Source: Cordylochernes scorpioides (lineage: Eukaryota > Arthropoda > Arachnida > Pseudoscorpiones > Chernetidae). Taken from it: 64,000 nucleotides of DNA. Of this stretch, positions 21,847 through 31,655 are shown piece after piece. A program made the position numbers and the translations under genes. Positions within the stretch are counted from its first letter, which is position 1, and every line of letters starts with the position of its first letter. The notes below the pieces were generated by a model. That model was given only the letters and a program-made list of their open reading frames with translations, ran no database searches and was not told the origin of the DNA. The stretch is taken from assembly GCA_030710605.1 (NCBI GenBank), contig CP092879.1, positions 47,140,576 to 47,204,575 of the forward strand, given 5' to 3'.

Positions 21847-21954
21847 TGTTTTAATGTCCATCCATACAAAGTTCAAAACAACAATTACTCACCCGTGCAG
21901 GCCCGGTCACGCTCCGCCGCGGCACGTGGGAAAACATACAATGTTCTCAGCACA
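21847..21954 (-). repeat. 3' LTR of the Gypsy element
   Basis: 108 bp. It is identical to the 5' LTR from CACCCGTGCAGGCCCGGTCA to the end and differs only near CCATACAAAG and ACAATTACTC. Preceded on the plus strand by the target duplication ATAAT. Confidence 0.93.
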
Positions 21955-22012
21955 TCCTCCTTTTTAAGATTTGAAATATATATACATTACAAACTTTAAA
22001 TGCATAATATAA

Positions 22013-23116
22013 TTAATAATGAAGGTGATCCACGGGTTTAACAATTCGTCCACTCCGGGTTCTTATCTGGCCGTCTTCTGAGTCGTTAGAGGGATAATCC
22101 ACAACTGGGGTATTTTCATTTTCAACCAGTTCCTCCCCCGAAAAGGTCGGCGTCGATGGGTCGGCTGGATATTGCACTGTATCTCCTTTTCGTAGATGGA
22201 ACCTGTTTCGACGTACAGTCCCAACTGGAGTATCAACCATATATGACCTTGGTGTCGATGCTTTCTGCTTTACAATCCCCCAGATTCGCATATCTGTAAT
22301 CCAAACCGTGTCACCTTCGGATAGCTCCTCCATGTCCGTAGCTCCGCAGCGTCGACCATATCTGGATTTCATATCCTTTCTCCTTCTCCCCTCCTTTCTT
22401 TTCAGGGTCTGAGAGTCCACCAACCTTGGATTAAGATTCTCTGGTGCAACTGGCAAGGTCGTTCGGAGTTTACGTCCCATGAGAAGCTCAGCAGGGCTGT
22501 AACCGTTCTCCAAAGGGGTCGATCGATACTCCAAGAGTCCAAGCGATGGGTCTTGATTTTTCTTGAGGATCAACTTAGCAATTTTCACACCTGCTTCTGC
22601 CATCCCATTGCTCTGCGGGAATCGAGGACATGAAGTGACATGTGTGAATCCGTACTGCCTTGCGAAATTTGCAAATTCACGAGCAGCTCCAAATTGCGTC
22701 CCATTATCGCTTACAACAGTTTCTGGTATTCCATGTCGGGCAAATATGGATTTGCAACTACGCACCACCACATTGGCTGTGAGCCGATCCAGCTGAATCA
22801 TTTCAGGAAATCTAGAATAATAGTCAATGACGACTAGATACCACTTATTCTCGAACTTGAACAAATCCATTCCAATCTTTTGCCACGGTCGTGTAGGAAA
22901 GTTGGTTGGTATCAAAGGTTCATGTTTTGAGACGGCTTCCTGGATACAGACACTGCACTTTCTGACCGTTTCCGCGATCTCTTCCGAAATTCCAGGCCAC
23001 CATACCGTCTCACGTGCGCGAAGTCTTGTTTTTGTAATCCCGAAGTGCCCAGCGTGCAACTTATCTAGGATCTCCAGTTTCATACTTGCTGGAATAACAA
23101 GACGACAGCTACGCAT
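22013..23116 (-). pseudogene. Gypsy integrase segment
   Basis: HHCC zinc-binding region (HAGHFGITKTRLRAR through CSVC), then a DDE core (GMDLFKF, VSDNGTQF, FPQSNGMAEAG) and a C-terminal GPY/F-like basic tail. About 367 codons. It is separated from the RNase H ORF by about 50 bp holding two frame changes (near 23190 and 23140) and a stop, so it cannot be made as part of one polyprotein from this copy. Confidence 0.9.
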
Positions 23117-23165
23117 CAGTAGTCCATTTTGAACGCAAGTTCATCCTTGACATGCCAATAAGAGA

Positions 23166-24251
23166 TCAGAGCCTGTGACATCTTTTCTTATCTGGCCAGC
23201 CTTGCTCAAGGTAGTTGACTACTGCTTTCAGGGTCGTATCTTCTTGTTGAGCTTCAAAAATCTTCGTTAACATCTCGTCTTTGTCGGTTATACACGAGAG
23301 AACTGCATTTATATGCGCTGAGGTTGGCCGTTCGTTTTCACCTCCCTCGGTTGTAAGAAGTGGTTGTCTGGATAATGCATCGGCGTCGAGCAGCTCCTTT
23401 CCAGGGATATGCACTATTTCGAATCCAAACCTCATCATACGCATTCGGAAACGTTGCAGTCTTGGGGTCAGCGAACTCAATTCTTTCGTCGAAAATAGAG
23501 GAATGAGAGGCTTATGGTCGGTCTCAATTCGGAAACGCTTTCCAAGCAGGAAATCTTGAAAACGTTCGCAAGCCCATGTAATTGCGAGAGCCTCTTTCTC
23601 GATCTGAGCATATCGTTTTTCGGTAGGTGTCATAGTTCTAGAAGAATAAGCAACAGGTCGCCAGATTCCATTCTTACCTTCTTGCTTCAGTACCGCTCCC
23701 AAGCCGTATGAAGATGCGTCGGATGACACCATAGTTGGTTTCCTGACGTCGTATGCTGCCAAGATGGGTTGAGTCGTGAGCAATTCTTTCAACTTTCGGA
23801 ATGCTCGCTCCTGGCTGCAATCCCAAACGAAGTCTTGACCTTTCACCAACAACTGGTTCAGTGGAGCCACAATTTCAGATAAATTTTCCACAAAACGTCC
23901 CAGATGGTTCACCATGCCAAGAAATCTTCTTACGCCATGAACATCGGTCGGAGCAGGCATCCTCGCCACTGCTTCGATTTTCGCTGGATCTGGTCGAATA
24001 CCGTCTTCATCCAGTATGTGCCCAAAAAAATTAATTCTTGGCACGCCGAATACACACTTGGCCTTGTTTAGTGTAACTTTCGCCTCTTTCAGTTTTCGGA
24101 GCACTAAACGAAGAAAGCGATCGTGAGTCTTGGAGTCGGAGGCAAATATCAGGATATCGTCCAGGTAACACATTACACCGTCCATGCCTTGCAAGATTAT
24201 TGACATAACTTTCTGAAAATACTCTGGGGCGAGTGAGATTCCAAATGGCAT
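23166..24251 (-). pseudogene. Gypsy RT / RNase H segment
   Basis: Follows the in-frame stop. It opens with MPFGISLAPEYFQ, contains the RT catalytic box CYLDDILIF (YLDD), the thumb/connection and RNase H (SSDASSYGLGAVL, ADALSRQ). The 3' part loses frame close to 23190, shortly before the integrase region. The open segment is 361 codons. Confidence 0.9.
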
Positions 24252-24254
24252 TCT

Positions 24255-25922
24255 TCAGAATTTATATCTCCCAAAAGGAGTGATGAAGGTCGTTAAATGC
24301 TGACAGTCCGGGCTCAACGGAATCTGGTGAAAGCCACTGTTCGCGTCCAGTTTCGAAAAGAATCTTGCTTTCCCCAGTTGCCCCAGCATGTGCTCCACCA
24401 CTGGCATGGGATGCACTTCGCGCTGTACATGTTCGTTCAGCCTTGAGAGATCCACACAGAGTCGTATGTCGCCATTCGGTTTACCAGCAATCACAGTCGG
24501 TGCACACCATTCAGTCGCAACGTTAACTTGTGCTATGATTCCCGCCTTCTCGAGCTCTTCCAATCTTGTTTTGAGCTTTTCCATCAAAGGTATTGGTACC
24601 CGTCGAGGAGTATGCACAGCATATGGTTTTGCTCCAGGTTTCAATTTGATTTCGTAAGGGTTTCCGATCTGTCCCAGTCCTTTAAATACTTTAGGGAACT
24701 CCTTGATCGGGTTAATTCTCGTCGCAACCACTTCAATCCGCCTCGCCAGGTTCAAGAGCTCACATGCCCGGCGACTCAGAAGAGGTTCACTCAAACGACG
24801 AATGACATAAATCTTTTCCTTGATTTCATAATTTCCATTTCGCAGCGTTGATATAAACATACCCACAGTCTGAAGTTCGGAAAATTCAGCAGCTCTAATG
24901 TTGATATCACTTTCCACTAGTCGTTGCTGTCCCATTATCTTCTTGAAGAGACACAGAGGAACACATGTAACATCCGCCTGGGAGTCGAGCTTGAACTTCA
25001 CCTGTTTCCCGTTCACTTGGATTTCTGCTGTCCATCGCCTCCTGCACTCGCCTTCATCATCATCGAGATTAGATGAATCCTCCACAGCTGAGACCTCCAG
25101 GAGAAAACCAATTTCTTCATCAAGTTCAGAAACAGCTTTGACTTCCGCAGTCTTCGCCTGCTTATCTGGGCAGCAATTTGCAAAATGGCCAGTTTTTGAA
25201 CATAGGTTACATCTTTGTCCTTCAGCACGGCAAGCCTGTCCTTCCCTGTGGTTGAAACCTCCGCATTTTGGACATCGTGATCTTGTTTTGGCTGACTTCT
25301 CCTTCTTCCTCAAAGGCTGCTCTTGTTGTTTCGGTGATTGTTTCTTCGAGTTGAACTTCACCTGATTGACCTTTTGGCTTGTTGAGGGACGCTGCAGGTC
25401 GACTTGCTGCTGTCGAACGGCTTCCTGCTGTCGAACCATTTTCACCGCCTTTTCCAAAGTCAGTTCGCTGTCCAACTGCATTCTTTCAGATAAAGCTTTG
25501 TCCCTCACTCCAACCACTATTCGGTCACGGATCAACTGCTCATGAAGACCCTCAAATTCGCAACTATCAGCCAATTTGTACAATGAAGTGATGAATTCGT
25601 CCACTGGCTCCCGATCCTCTTGGATTCTTGAATTAAATTTCGCACGTTCGTAGATAATATTCTTTCTGACACAGAAGTGGCTGTCGAACGTCTTGAGGAC
25701 GTAATCAATTGTCGTTGCCTCTTCCTCCTTTTCGAACTTGAAGGTTCTGAATATATCATCCGCGCGGTCACCCATCAAGTACATGAACAAATCGATCTTG
25801 TCCGCCTCCTCTTTCTTCTTCATTCCACTGACCACGAGGTATCGTTCGAATCTCTTCTTCCATTTGGGCCATTCGTTGGGAGTCGAGAAGTCGAAAGTTT
25901 CTGGAGGTTGAATCTGAGCCAT
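24255..25922 (-). pseudogene. Gypsy Gag-protease-RT N-terminal part
   Basis: 555 codons from ATG at 25922. Residues 1-175 are a Gag-like helical domain. Two zinc knuckles lie at about 217-252 (CPKC...H...C, then CNLCSKTGHFANCCP). The protease active site is DSQA at 313-316, instead of the usual D-S/T-G-A. RT begins near residue 430 and reaches the TPFGRYKF region, where a TGA at 24252-24254 cuts the frame. The next ORF continues in the same frame, so this is a single nonsense change. Gag and Pol share one frame, with no programmed shift visible. As it stands the product would lack most of RT. Confidence 0.9.
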
Positions 25923-26004
25923 GTTGAATTATCTTCCAAGGTACGCAAAAATCGATATTTTGCAATATACGGGTTCGTATTTTATCCAGTTATCGCTGCC
26001 ACCA

Positions 26005-26113
26005 TGTTTTAATGTCCATCCATTTCAAAGTTCAAAACAACAACTACTCACCCGTGCAGGCCCGGTCACGCTCCGCCGCGGCACGTGGGAAAACATACAA
26101 TGTTCTCAGCACA
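26005..26113 (-). repeat. 5' LTR of the Gypsy element
   Basis: 109 bp, followed on the plus strand by ATAAT. Near identity to the partner LTR implies a young insertion. No TATA box was seen in this very short LTR. Confidence 0.93.
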
Positions 26114-26206
26114 ATAATGTTGAAGCTTGAGGGACAAACGTAATCATATAAATATTAGTTTGCTCGAACAAACAACTTCTTTAATTCAACTACCTATATA
26201 CCTGCA

Positions 26207-26425
26207 ATGGCCACCCCACTAGCAGAAATTGTTCAATTAGCTCTCTCAACCAATCGAATTCCTCTAATCCCCGACTTAGCAGATCAGGTGAAGGAAAACG
26301 ACCAATTAGAGCTTCTAAATCTTAAGCTTTGTTGGTTATTTGTTGTTGGAAGGAACACCATTAGCAATAATGACCAAACACTGAGGGAAAATCTATTGGA
26401 ACCTTCAACATTATCTGGAATGTAA
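26207..26425 (+). CDS. Small uncharacterised ORF, open in copy A
   Basis: A 72-codon ORF, ATG in context TGCAATGGCC, starting MATPLAEIVQLALSTNRIPL, leucine-rich and soluble-looking. In copy B the same ORF (from 51538) is ended by a TAA after about 29 codons (CACGTGAAGTAA). The composition looks protein-like, but loss in one copy and the intronic position argue for a decayed fragment of a mobile element. I recognise no family. Confidence 0.3.
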   Translation: MATPLAEIVQLALSTNRIPLIPDLADQVKENDQLELLNLKLCWLFVVGRNTISNNDQTLRENLLEPSTLSGM

Positions 26426-26522
26426 TTTGAGATATAACAATTACGTTAGGACACAAGGGTTCCAAACATTTTTTCCATCAGCGACACACACTCCAACTTA
26501 AATATAAAATTTGGGATAAATA

Positions 26523-26942
26523 TAAGGTTGTACCAAAAGTTCGTGTTTTTCTTACAACGATGTTTTTCTTTATATAAAAGGGCGTACCTGGATCTGTAAA
26601 GAAAAAAAGAAAAAATCATTTTTTCTCACAATATTTCAAGAGATTGTTCCCTCTTTATCAATTTATTGTACAGTGCAAATAAATTGTGCAATAAATTGAT
26701 AAAGAGGGAGCAATCTCTCGAAATATTTTGAGAAAAATTGTTTTTTTCTTTTTTTCTTTACAGATCCAAGTACGCCCTTTTATATAAACTTAATTGATGG
26801 ATCGCCTTTTGACTAAAGTTGTTTTTATTATTACTTGGCGAATACATAATAATACATAATACAATTACTTTATACATAACGGCGAATAATATTGGTATTT
26901 CAATTTTTTTGCAAGTGTTTACGCACTTTTGGGACAACCTTG
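26523..26942. mobile_element. Mariner-type MITE with large internal palindrome (copy A only)
   Basis: Ends TAAGGTTGTACCAAAAGTTCG and ...CTTTTGGGACAACCTTG are inverted, with TA flanks (26521-26522, 26943-26944). Copy B lacks it at this site. The centre (26571-26789) is a palindrome with ~100-bp arms (TATATAAAAGGGCGTAC), each arm carrying GATAAAGAGGGAG / TCTCTCGAAATATTTTG. Relatives: 51885-52098 and 60211-60733. Confidence 0.85.
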
Positions 26943-26944
26943 TA

Positions 26945-27867
26945 GAATAAACTTTAACTTTAACTCGTACTCAATTAGAAAAATAAAGATTTTGAGTAAA
27001 AATAGATTAATTTCAGTTCTACGAATATCTAGAACATGACAGCCAATATCTCAAGTCTTATAAAAGTTGTACCTTATCAAAATATTTTGTATCATTATAT
27101 CAGTATCATTGGCAATATCCCATCATTAATATGCTTAGAAATTCAAACTATTTTTGTATGTGTGCATTTTACGCATCAAATTAATATGTTTATCAATAAT
27201 TTCCTCAACATATGAAAAATTCTAACTCTTTGATTCTAACATATTTAAAAACATATATATATGAACCAAAAGAAGTACACACATCTCTTCCTTTATTTAT
27301 GTATTAAAACAATGCAATACGTAAATTCATTAGTAAAAAAATATTATTGTTTGGTAATAAGGAATGAGCCTCAACACTAGTTTTAGCAAGTTCAGACAAA
27401 AAGATAACCTGTATACCATTGGTTTAGAGAATTGGCCTTCATCGGTACATGGACGGCTTCGCTTTCAGATCATCCTACGATGTGGTCGAACTGACCCTGC
27501 TTACCACCACGGCGATGTTGAAGCTTTCTCGTCCTAACAGTATTGAATTTCTCTATAAAGATCACATCTCCCATCAAAATAGACGTCAAAATCTGAAGCC
27601 ATCTATTGGCGTCTAGTTTCGACGTCAATTTTTGACGCGAGATATGATCTTTATTTTTATAGATCAATATCCTCCAGATAAAATCTCCATCTAGTATTGA
27701 ATTTGTTGCCGTTATAATTTATTTTATTTATTTTGCTTTGACTCTTTCTGTAATTATCTGATGGTGATAGACGAGTGCAACCTGTGTAGTGATTTCTCTT
27801 TATTTTTAGAATTTCACTTTCAGCATCCTCTATGAAAAAAAAAAGATATAGATTACTTCCAGTATTG
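26945..27867. other. Intronic sequence, no gene
   Basis: AT-rich. At 27540-27680 there is a repeat segment with an inverted pair, CATCAAAATAGACGTCAAAA and TTGGCGTCTAG/GACGTCAATTTTTGACG, plus ATCTATTGGC as in the SINE-like repeat at 29490. Copy B: 52110-52380 and 58441-59060, split by the 6-kb LTR insertion. Confidence 0.6.
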
Positions 27868-28067
27868 CAAGAAAGCATTAGACGCCGCAGCTCGTTTTAT
27901 TGACCGGATTAAAGGAAGCTTTTGGGAAATCTCTTCTTCACGTCTAAATAAAAAAAATAAGGTCAATAACCTTATTTATACGTTTTTTAGTTAGCTAAAG
28001 AAGGGCTTTCCTGAAAGCTTCCTTTAATCAAATCAATAAAAAGAGTTTCAACGTCTAATGCTTTCTT
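27868..28067. repeat. Foldback element shared by both copies
   Basis: Outer arms CAAGAAAGCATTAGACG and CGTCTAATGCTTTCTTG, inner arms GGATTAAAGGAAGCTTT and GAAAGCTTCCTTTAATC, with GGTCAATAACC in the middle. The right arm has GCTAAAGAAGGGC, then TGAAAGCTTC, matching the family motif. Copy B: 59061-59264. Confidence 0.8.
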
Positions 28068-28183
28068 GTAATTTGTCGGAATCCTGTTTGGGCGCTGAGG
28101 CTGAGTGACCTACTTCTGTGACTATACACTCGCTCGCTCCGTGATCTAAGATGTACATACTTTTTTAACTGATTTGTGTATAT

Positions 28184-29430
28184 CAAGCATGTCAAACTCA
28201 AATCCTAACACGGGCCAAATAAAAAAGTAATAAGATTATGTGGGCCGCAAAAAAAAGAAAACAAGTAATTAAATTTTTATAGTAACATTTATGTAGGTTT
28301 ATTTTAAAAAATACTAATAAGAAAAAAGAAAGTATAGTTAATATTTTCTCCCTGATATTTGATAATTCCTCAAAAATGTTGAAATCCGTGTCGCAAGCTC
28401 GAAAAAAAACAGCTAACTGAGCTACGCCCCCAATGTCCGTACTCTCATCATAGGCAATGGAAAATGCTTCGAAACAAGATGATTTTTCTTTTATCTAATC
28501 ATTTAAATTTCTGGCCATATCAGTAACTTTTTCCACAACGGTATTTCGAGACAAAGATATTGCTTGAAACGTCTTCACACTTCCAGGACAAACAATTTCT
28601 GCAGCTTTAATTAAACATTCCTTGATGAAATCACCTTCAGTAAAAGGTTTTGAGTGTTTATCTATCATATCCGATAAAACGTAGCTTGCCTGCACCGCCG
28701 CTTCACTCTCTTGTGATACTTTAGTAAACATAAACTGTTGTTTTTTCATTCCCAACTTGAACTCTTTTAACTTTTCTTGTCTCATTGAACCTTCGTAGGT
28801 ATCATATTTTGATTTATGTTGTTCATAATGACGTTTGATGTTATATAATTTTGGTACACTAATAGCATTATTACATATCAAGCAGATGATTTTATCTTTT
28901 ACTTCAGAGCAAAAATACTCTAATTTCCACTTTTCTTGAAAATTCCTATGTTCGTCAGCAATTTTTCGTTTAGTTTTACTGCCACTTGGTTTTGATGAAG
29001 ACATATTGAATACAAAGGTCTGAAAAAAAAAATAGTAATCGCTATCACAAAATAATAAAACGTTTTAATTAATATTTAAAAAAAAATTAAATTAATATTT
29101 TTTAACTTACCAGACACAGAATAACTGCACAAATTATTGAACGTAACTTAAAAAAAAAAAGATTTTTTTCTAGTACTCCGAAAGAATATTTTCTTTAAAC
29201 TTTAAGGCACACAATACTTATGGCGATGTACATATGTATGGCGACCAGTGGTTCGTTATTAGTAAATAAATTATGTATAATTACAATTTTTAAAAATTAG
29301 GCTACAAATTTTTGTTAATTTTTTTTATTTATTTATAAAAAAAAAATATTAAAATATATTGTCTGGTGGGCCGCAAATTTATTCGTTGTGGGCCGCATGA
29401 GGCCCGCGGGCCGCGAGTTTGACATGCCTG
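28184..29430 (-). mobile_element. Internally deleted hAT transposon (copy A only)
   Basis: A 1,247-bp element with 16-bp TIRs, CAAGCATGTCAAACTC and the complement of GAGTTTGACATGCCTG, one mismatch. The 8-bp target duplication GTGTATAT (28176-28183, 29431-29438) is the hallmark of hAT, and copy B has GTGTATAT once (about 59372). Subterminal GGGCCGC words repeat at both ends. Only the start of the transposase remains inside. Confidence 0.95.
28340..29004 (-). pseudogene. N-terminal part of hAT transposase (GTF2IRD2/Charlie-like)
   Basis: From ATG at 29004, 169 codons: a basic start, then a BED-type zinc finger (CLICNNAISVP...HYEQH; C41, C44, H59, H63), then the helical region before the catalytic core. 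A TAG at 28492-28494 breaks the frame, but the same frame continues for about 50 codons with YDESTDIGG, the first catalytic-Asp motif of this hAT group, to about 28340. The remaining catalytic and C-terminal parts are deleted. It resembles the hAT-derived domain of vertebrate GTF2IRD2 and the Charlie8 family. Cannot be an active transposase. Confidence 0.88.
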
Positions 29431-29438
29431 GTGTATAT

Positions 29439-30009
29439 CCTTTTCCTTTCGGGAAATCTGTATAAGACCAGGGGTCTTAACAACGTTTATATATAAAGGT
29501 CGCCTCTCCCGTCAAAATAGATGCCATCTATTGACCGCCGCCGCAAACTATCTGCCTCGGGGCGGTGACAAAGCCACAACACCAGCTTTGACAAACTGAG
29601 AAGCGTCCAACTGAATACCATGGTTCCGGGCTAATGGCCCTCGTCAGTCTAGAACGGACTTTACTCCATGAGATCCACAAGGGATCCAATGGAATCCTCA
29701 CAATCTACCAAAGATATGTTTAGTTGGCAAAATGGCTAGGACAAATATATATTAATAAAGTTTGTATTGTGCAACTTGTCTAAATCCTCAATCCTGTGGT
29801 AAGTGGTGGGGGTGTCTTGTCCATGGAGCGTATAAGATCGGTCCGTGCACCCTGTTTACAATACCAGCCAACAAAGGCGCCTTGTTCGTATGGATGTCCT
29901 CTTCTGGATTGATGTCTGCCATATAGAGGGCTGCAGCATCAATCCTGTGAATACCTCAAGTGTATTGAATCCATGCTCCTATATGTTGTGTGTCCAGTGT
30001 TCCTGGCAG
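29439..30009 (-). repeat. SINE-like dispersed repeat and pre-exon sequence
   Basis: 29470-29735 is the reverse complement of the repeat at 7140-7400 (TCTCCCGTCAAAATAGATGC start, GTGACAAAGCCACAACACC core). 29800-29925 holds one copy of a ~110-bp unit (TCTTGTCCATGGAGC ... CCTCTTCTGGATTGATG) that is tandemly duplicated in copy B. The acceptor of exon 3 follows. Confidence 0.65.
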
Positions 30010-30137
30010 AGCCTAGTGCTCTACCTCCGGACCTCCCAGCTCTGGTGGCCTCACGGATAGGACATATGTTCCGTGTAGCTCTACAGGCAACCCGTCGCCG
30101 AGTCCGCAAGTCCACGGCTCCCGACATCCATGTTGAG
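30010..30137 (+). CDS. Exon 3 of mucin-like gene, copy A
   Basis: Acceptor GTTCCTGGCAG|AGCC, donor GTTGAG|GTAGAT. At 128 nt, the first two bases complete the codon left open by exon 2 (G + AG = Glu), and the exon ends on a codon boundary. It encodes PSALPPDLPALVASRIGH... with a basic RRRVRKS stretch, quite unlike the Ser/Thr-rich stalk, so probably the start of a folded domain. It is almost identical in copy B, with one Ala/Thr change. Phase agreement across both copies supports the model; the rest of the gene lies beyond the contig end. No transmembrane segment is visible yet. Confidence 0.6.
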
Positions 30138-30187
30138 GTAGATCTATCTTCTTACTATAAGGTTGTCCCAAAATTTCGTGTTTTTCT

Positions 30188-30287
30188 NNNNNNNNNNNNN
30201 NNNNNNNNNNNNNNNNNNNNNNNNNNNNNNNNNNNNNNNNNNNNNNNNNNNNNNNNNNNNNNNNNNNNNNNNNNNNNNNNNNNNNNN
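30188..30287. other. Assembly gap, exactly 100 N
   Basis: Exactly one hundred unresolved bases, the customary placeholder for a gap of unknown length. The left contig ends within a palindromic MITE and the right contig starts within a 33-bp minisatellite; both are typical assembly-breaking structures. The order and adjacency of the two copies across this gap are therefore not shown by sequence. Confidence 0.99.
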
Positions 30288-30445
30288 CCGCCTCCCATGA
30301 GCGACCCATATATTGAATAACCACCTCCCATGAGCGACTCATATAATGAACAACCACCCCCATGAGCGACCCATATATTGAATAACCACCTCCCATGAGG
30401 GACTCATATGATGAACGAACACCTCCCATGAGCGACTTATATAAC
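30288..30445 (-). repeat. 33-bp minisatellite, truncated by gap (copy B)
   Basis: About four to five units corresponding to the right end of 1555-2132. The contig starts inside the array. Confidence 0.9.
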
Positions 30446-31464
30446 TGAAGCCTTCGTGTGTCTGGATACTTGGTAACGTTACTTTGGAATGTGGAATACA
30501 TGTCGAACCTACACCTATATATAAAATACATCCCCTACCCAAATAGATTGGTGTTTTTGGTAAAATAAATAATATTTTGATCCAATATATACCTTTTTAA
30601 TTAAATATTTATTTATGGATTGCTCTATTTTATAAATAGATTGGTGTGTGTAACTATTAATAAATTTTAAATTTTTAACTATTTATATATATATATGTGT
30701 AGTTAGTATACAACAACGTTGTATGTACAAAATTTACTAAATTCAGCCGCCATATATATATATGGTAAAAAGATAAAAGATCAGGTGTTTATATTAAAAA
30801 CAAAGTAGGTATATCCTGACATATCTGGCTTATGAAAAACACATGTGCTCCTGGTCAGGATATGCCTACTTTATTTTTAATATATATATAGTGAAAAAAA
30901 CAATAGATGAATAAATAAATAAATAATAAAAAGGTCAGGTGTTGATATTAAAAATAAAGAAGGCATATCCTGACCAGGAGCCCATGTGCTTTTTAGATGG
31001 CAGAACGCCATCTAGTGGAACAGAAATCAACTAAACAATGTTTAATCTGACCATTTCTCTCACTTCAGAGACCCTTATGATGAACAATCACCTCCCATGA
31101 GCGACTCATATAATGAACGTCCGCCTCCCATGAGCGACCCATATATTGAACAACCACCTCCCATGAGCGACTCATATAATGAACGAGCACCTCCCATGAG
31201 CGACCCATATATGGAATATTTAATGAATATTAAAAATATATGGAATATGGAATAACCTGTTCCCTGATATTTGGCCAACCCAATTTCTTGATAAATCAAG
31301 TGGTACAGTTTACTCCACGTTGACGAGCGCCATATTACATATACTTACTCACGATGTCGATGTTTTTTTTTAATTTCAAAACACCTTTCATATAAAGTTA
31401 ATTTTGAAAATAGAGCAATCCATATTTAATTCATTAGATAATAAAAAAGCATATATTGTCTTTA
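30446..31464. repeat. Copy B of the 2133-3120 block
   Basis: The same AT-rich sequence with two GGTCAGGATATGCC units and a short 33-bp array (31070-31215), which has one more unit here. No gene. Confidence 0.75.
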
Positions 31465-31655
31465 ATAAAAGATTTATTTTGCCAATATTTCGGCTGGCTG
31501 AACGCCAACCTTTATCGAGGCCTTACATTATTGTATACACTAGTGTTCAACCAGCCGAAATATTGGCAAAAAGGTATACACTAGTGTATACAAAAATGTA
31601 AAGCCTCGATAAAGGTTGGCGTTCAGCCAGCCGAAATATTGAAAAAATAAATATT
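31465..31655. repeat. Foldback palindrome, copy B
   Basis: Counterpart of 3121-3330 with a few substitutions (GGCCTTACATTATTG in the left arm) that break the palindrome slightly. Confidence 0.85.

Larger units (their letters stand above)
21847..26113 (-). mobile_element. Ty3/Gypsy LTR retrotransposon (copy A only)
   Basis: A 4,267-bp minus-strand element. The LTRs are unusually short: 21847-21954 (108 bp) and 26005-26113 (109 bp), differing at only a few positions, beginning TGTTTTAATG and ending CAGCACA on the plus strand. The target duplication is ATAAT (21842-21846, 26114-26118), and copy B shows the unoccupied GATAATGTTGAAG. A purine-rich tract (minus-strand AAAAAGGAGGA, 21955-21965) abuts the 3' LTR. 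A TGG-starting primer-binding candidate abuts the 5' LTR at 26004. The order is Gag, protease, RT, RNase H, integrase, typical of Ty3/Gypsy. Probably related to the Mag/K02A2.6-like group. Confidence 0.97.
1938..30187. repeat. Copy A of a ~28-kb duplicated locus
   Basis: This block recurs as 30288-60240 in direct orientation and the same order: minisatellites, the 3121-3330 palindrome, the 60-bp satellite, the 92-bp array, mucin-like exon 2 and exon 3. Unique stretches align almost base for base (for example 4159-4347 with 32479-32667, and exon 2 with exon 2). Length differences come from discrete insertions and repeat-unit number. The contig ends inside a MITE that is complete in copy B at 60211-60733. 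Either a haplotype copy or a tandem duplicate; I favour haplotypes because of the 100-N join. Confidence 0.95.

Noticed and set aside
24255-25922. An endogenous retrovirus with an envelope gene
   Set aside because: No third ORF between integrase and the 3' LTR; it is a Gag-Pol-only Gypsy retrotransposon.
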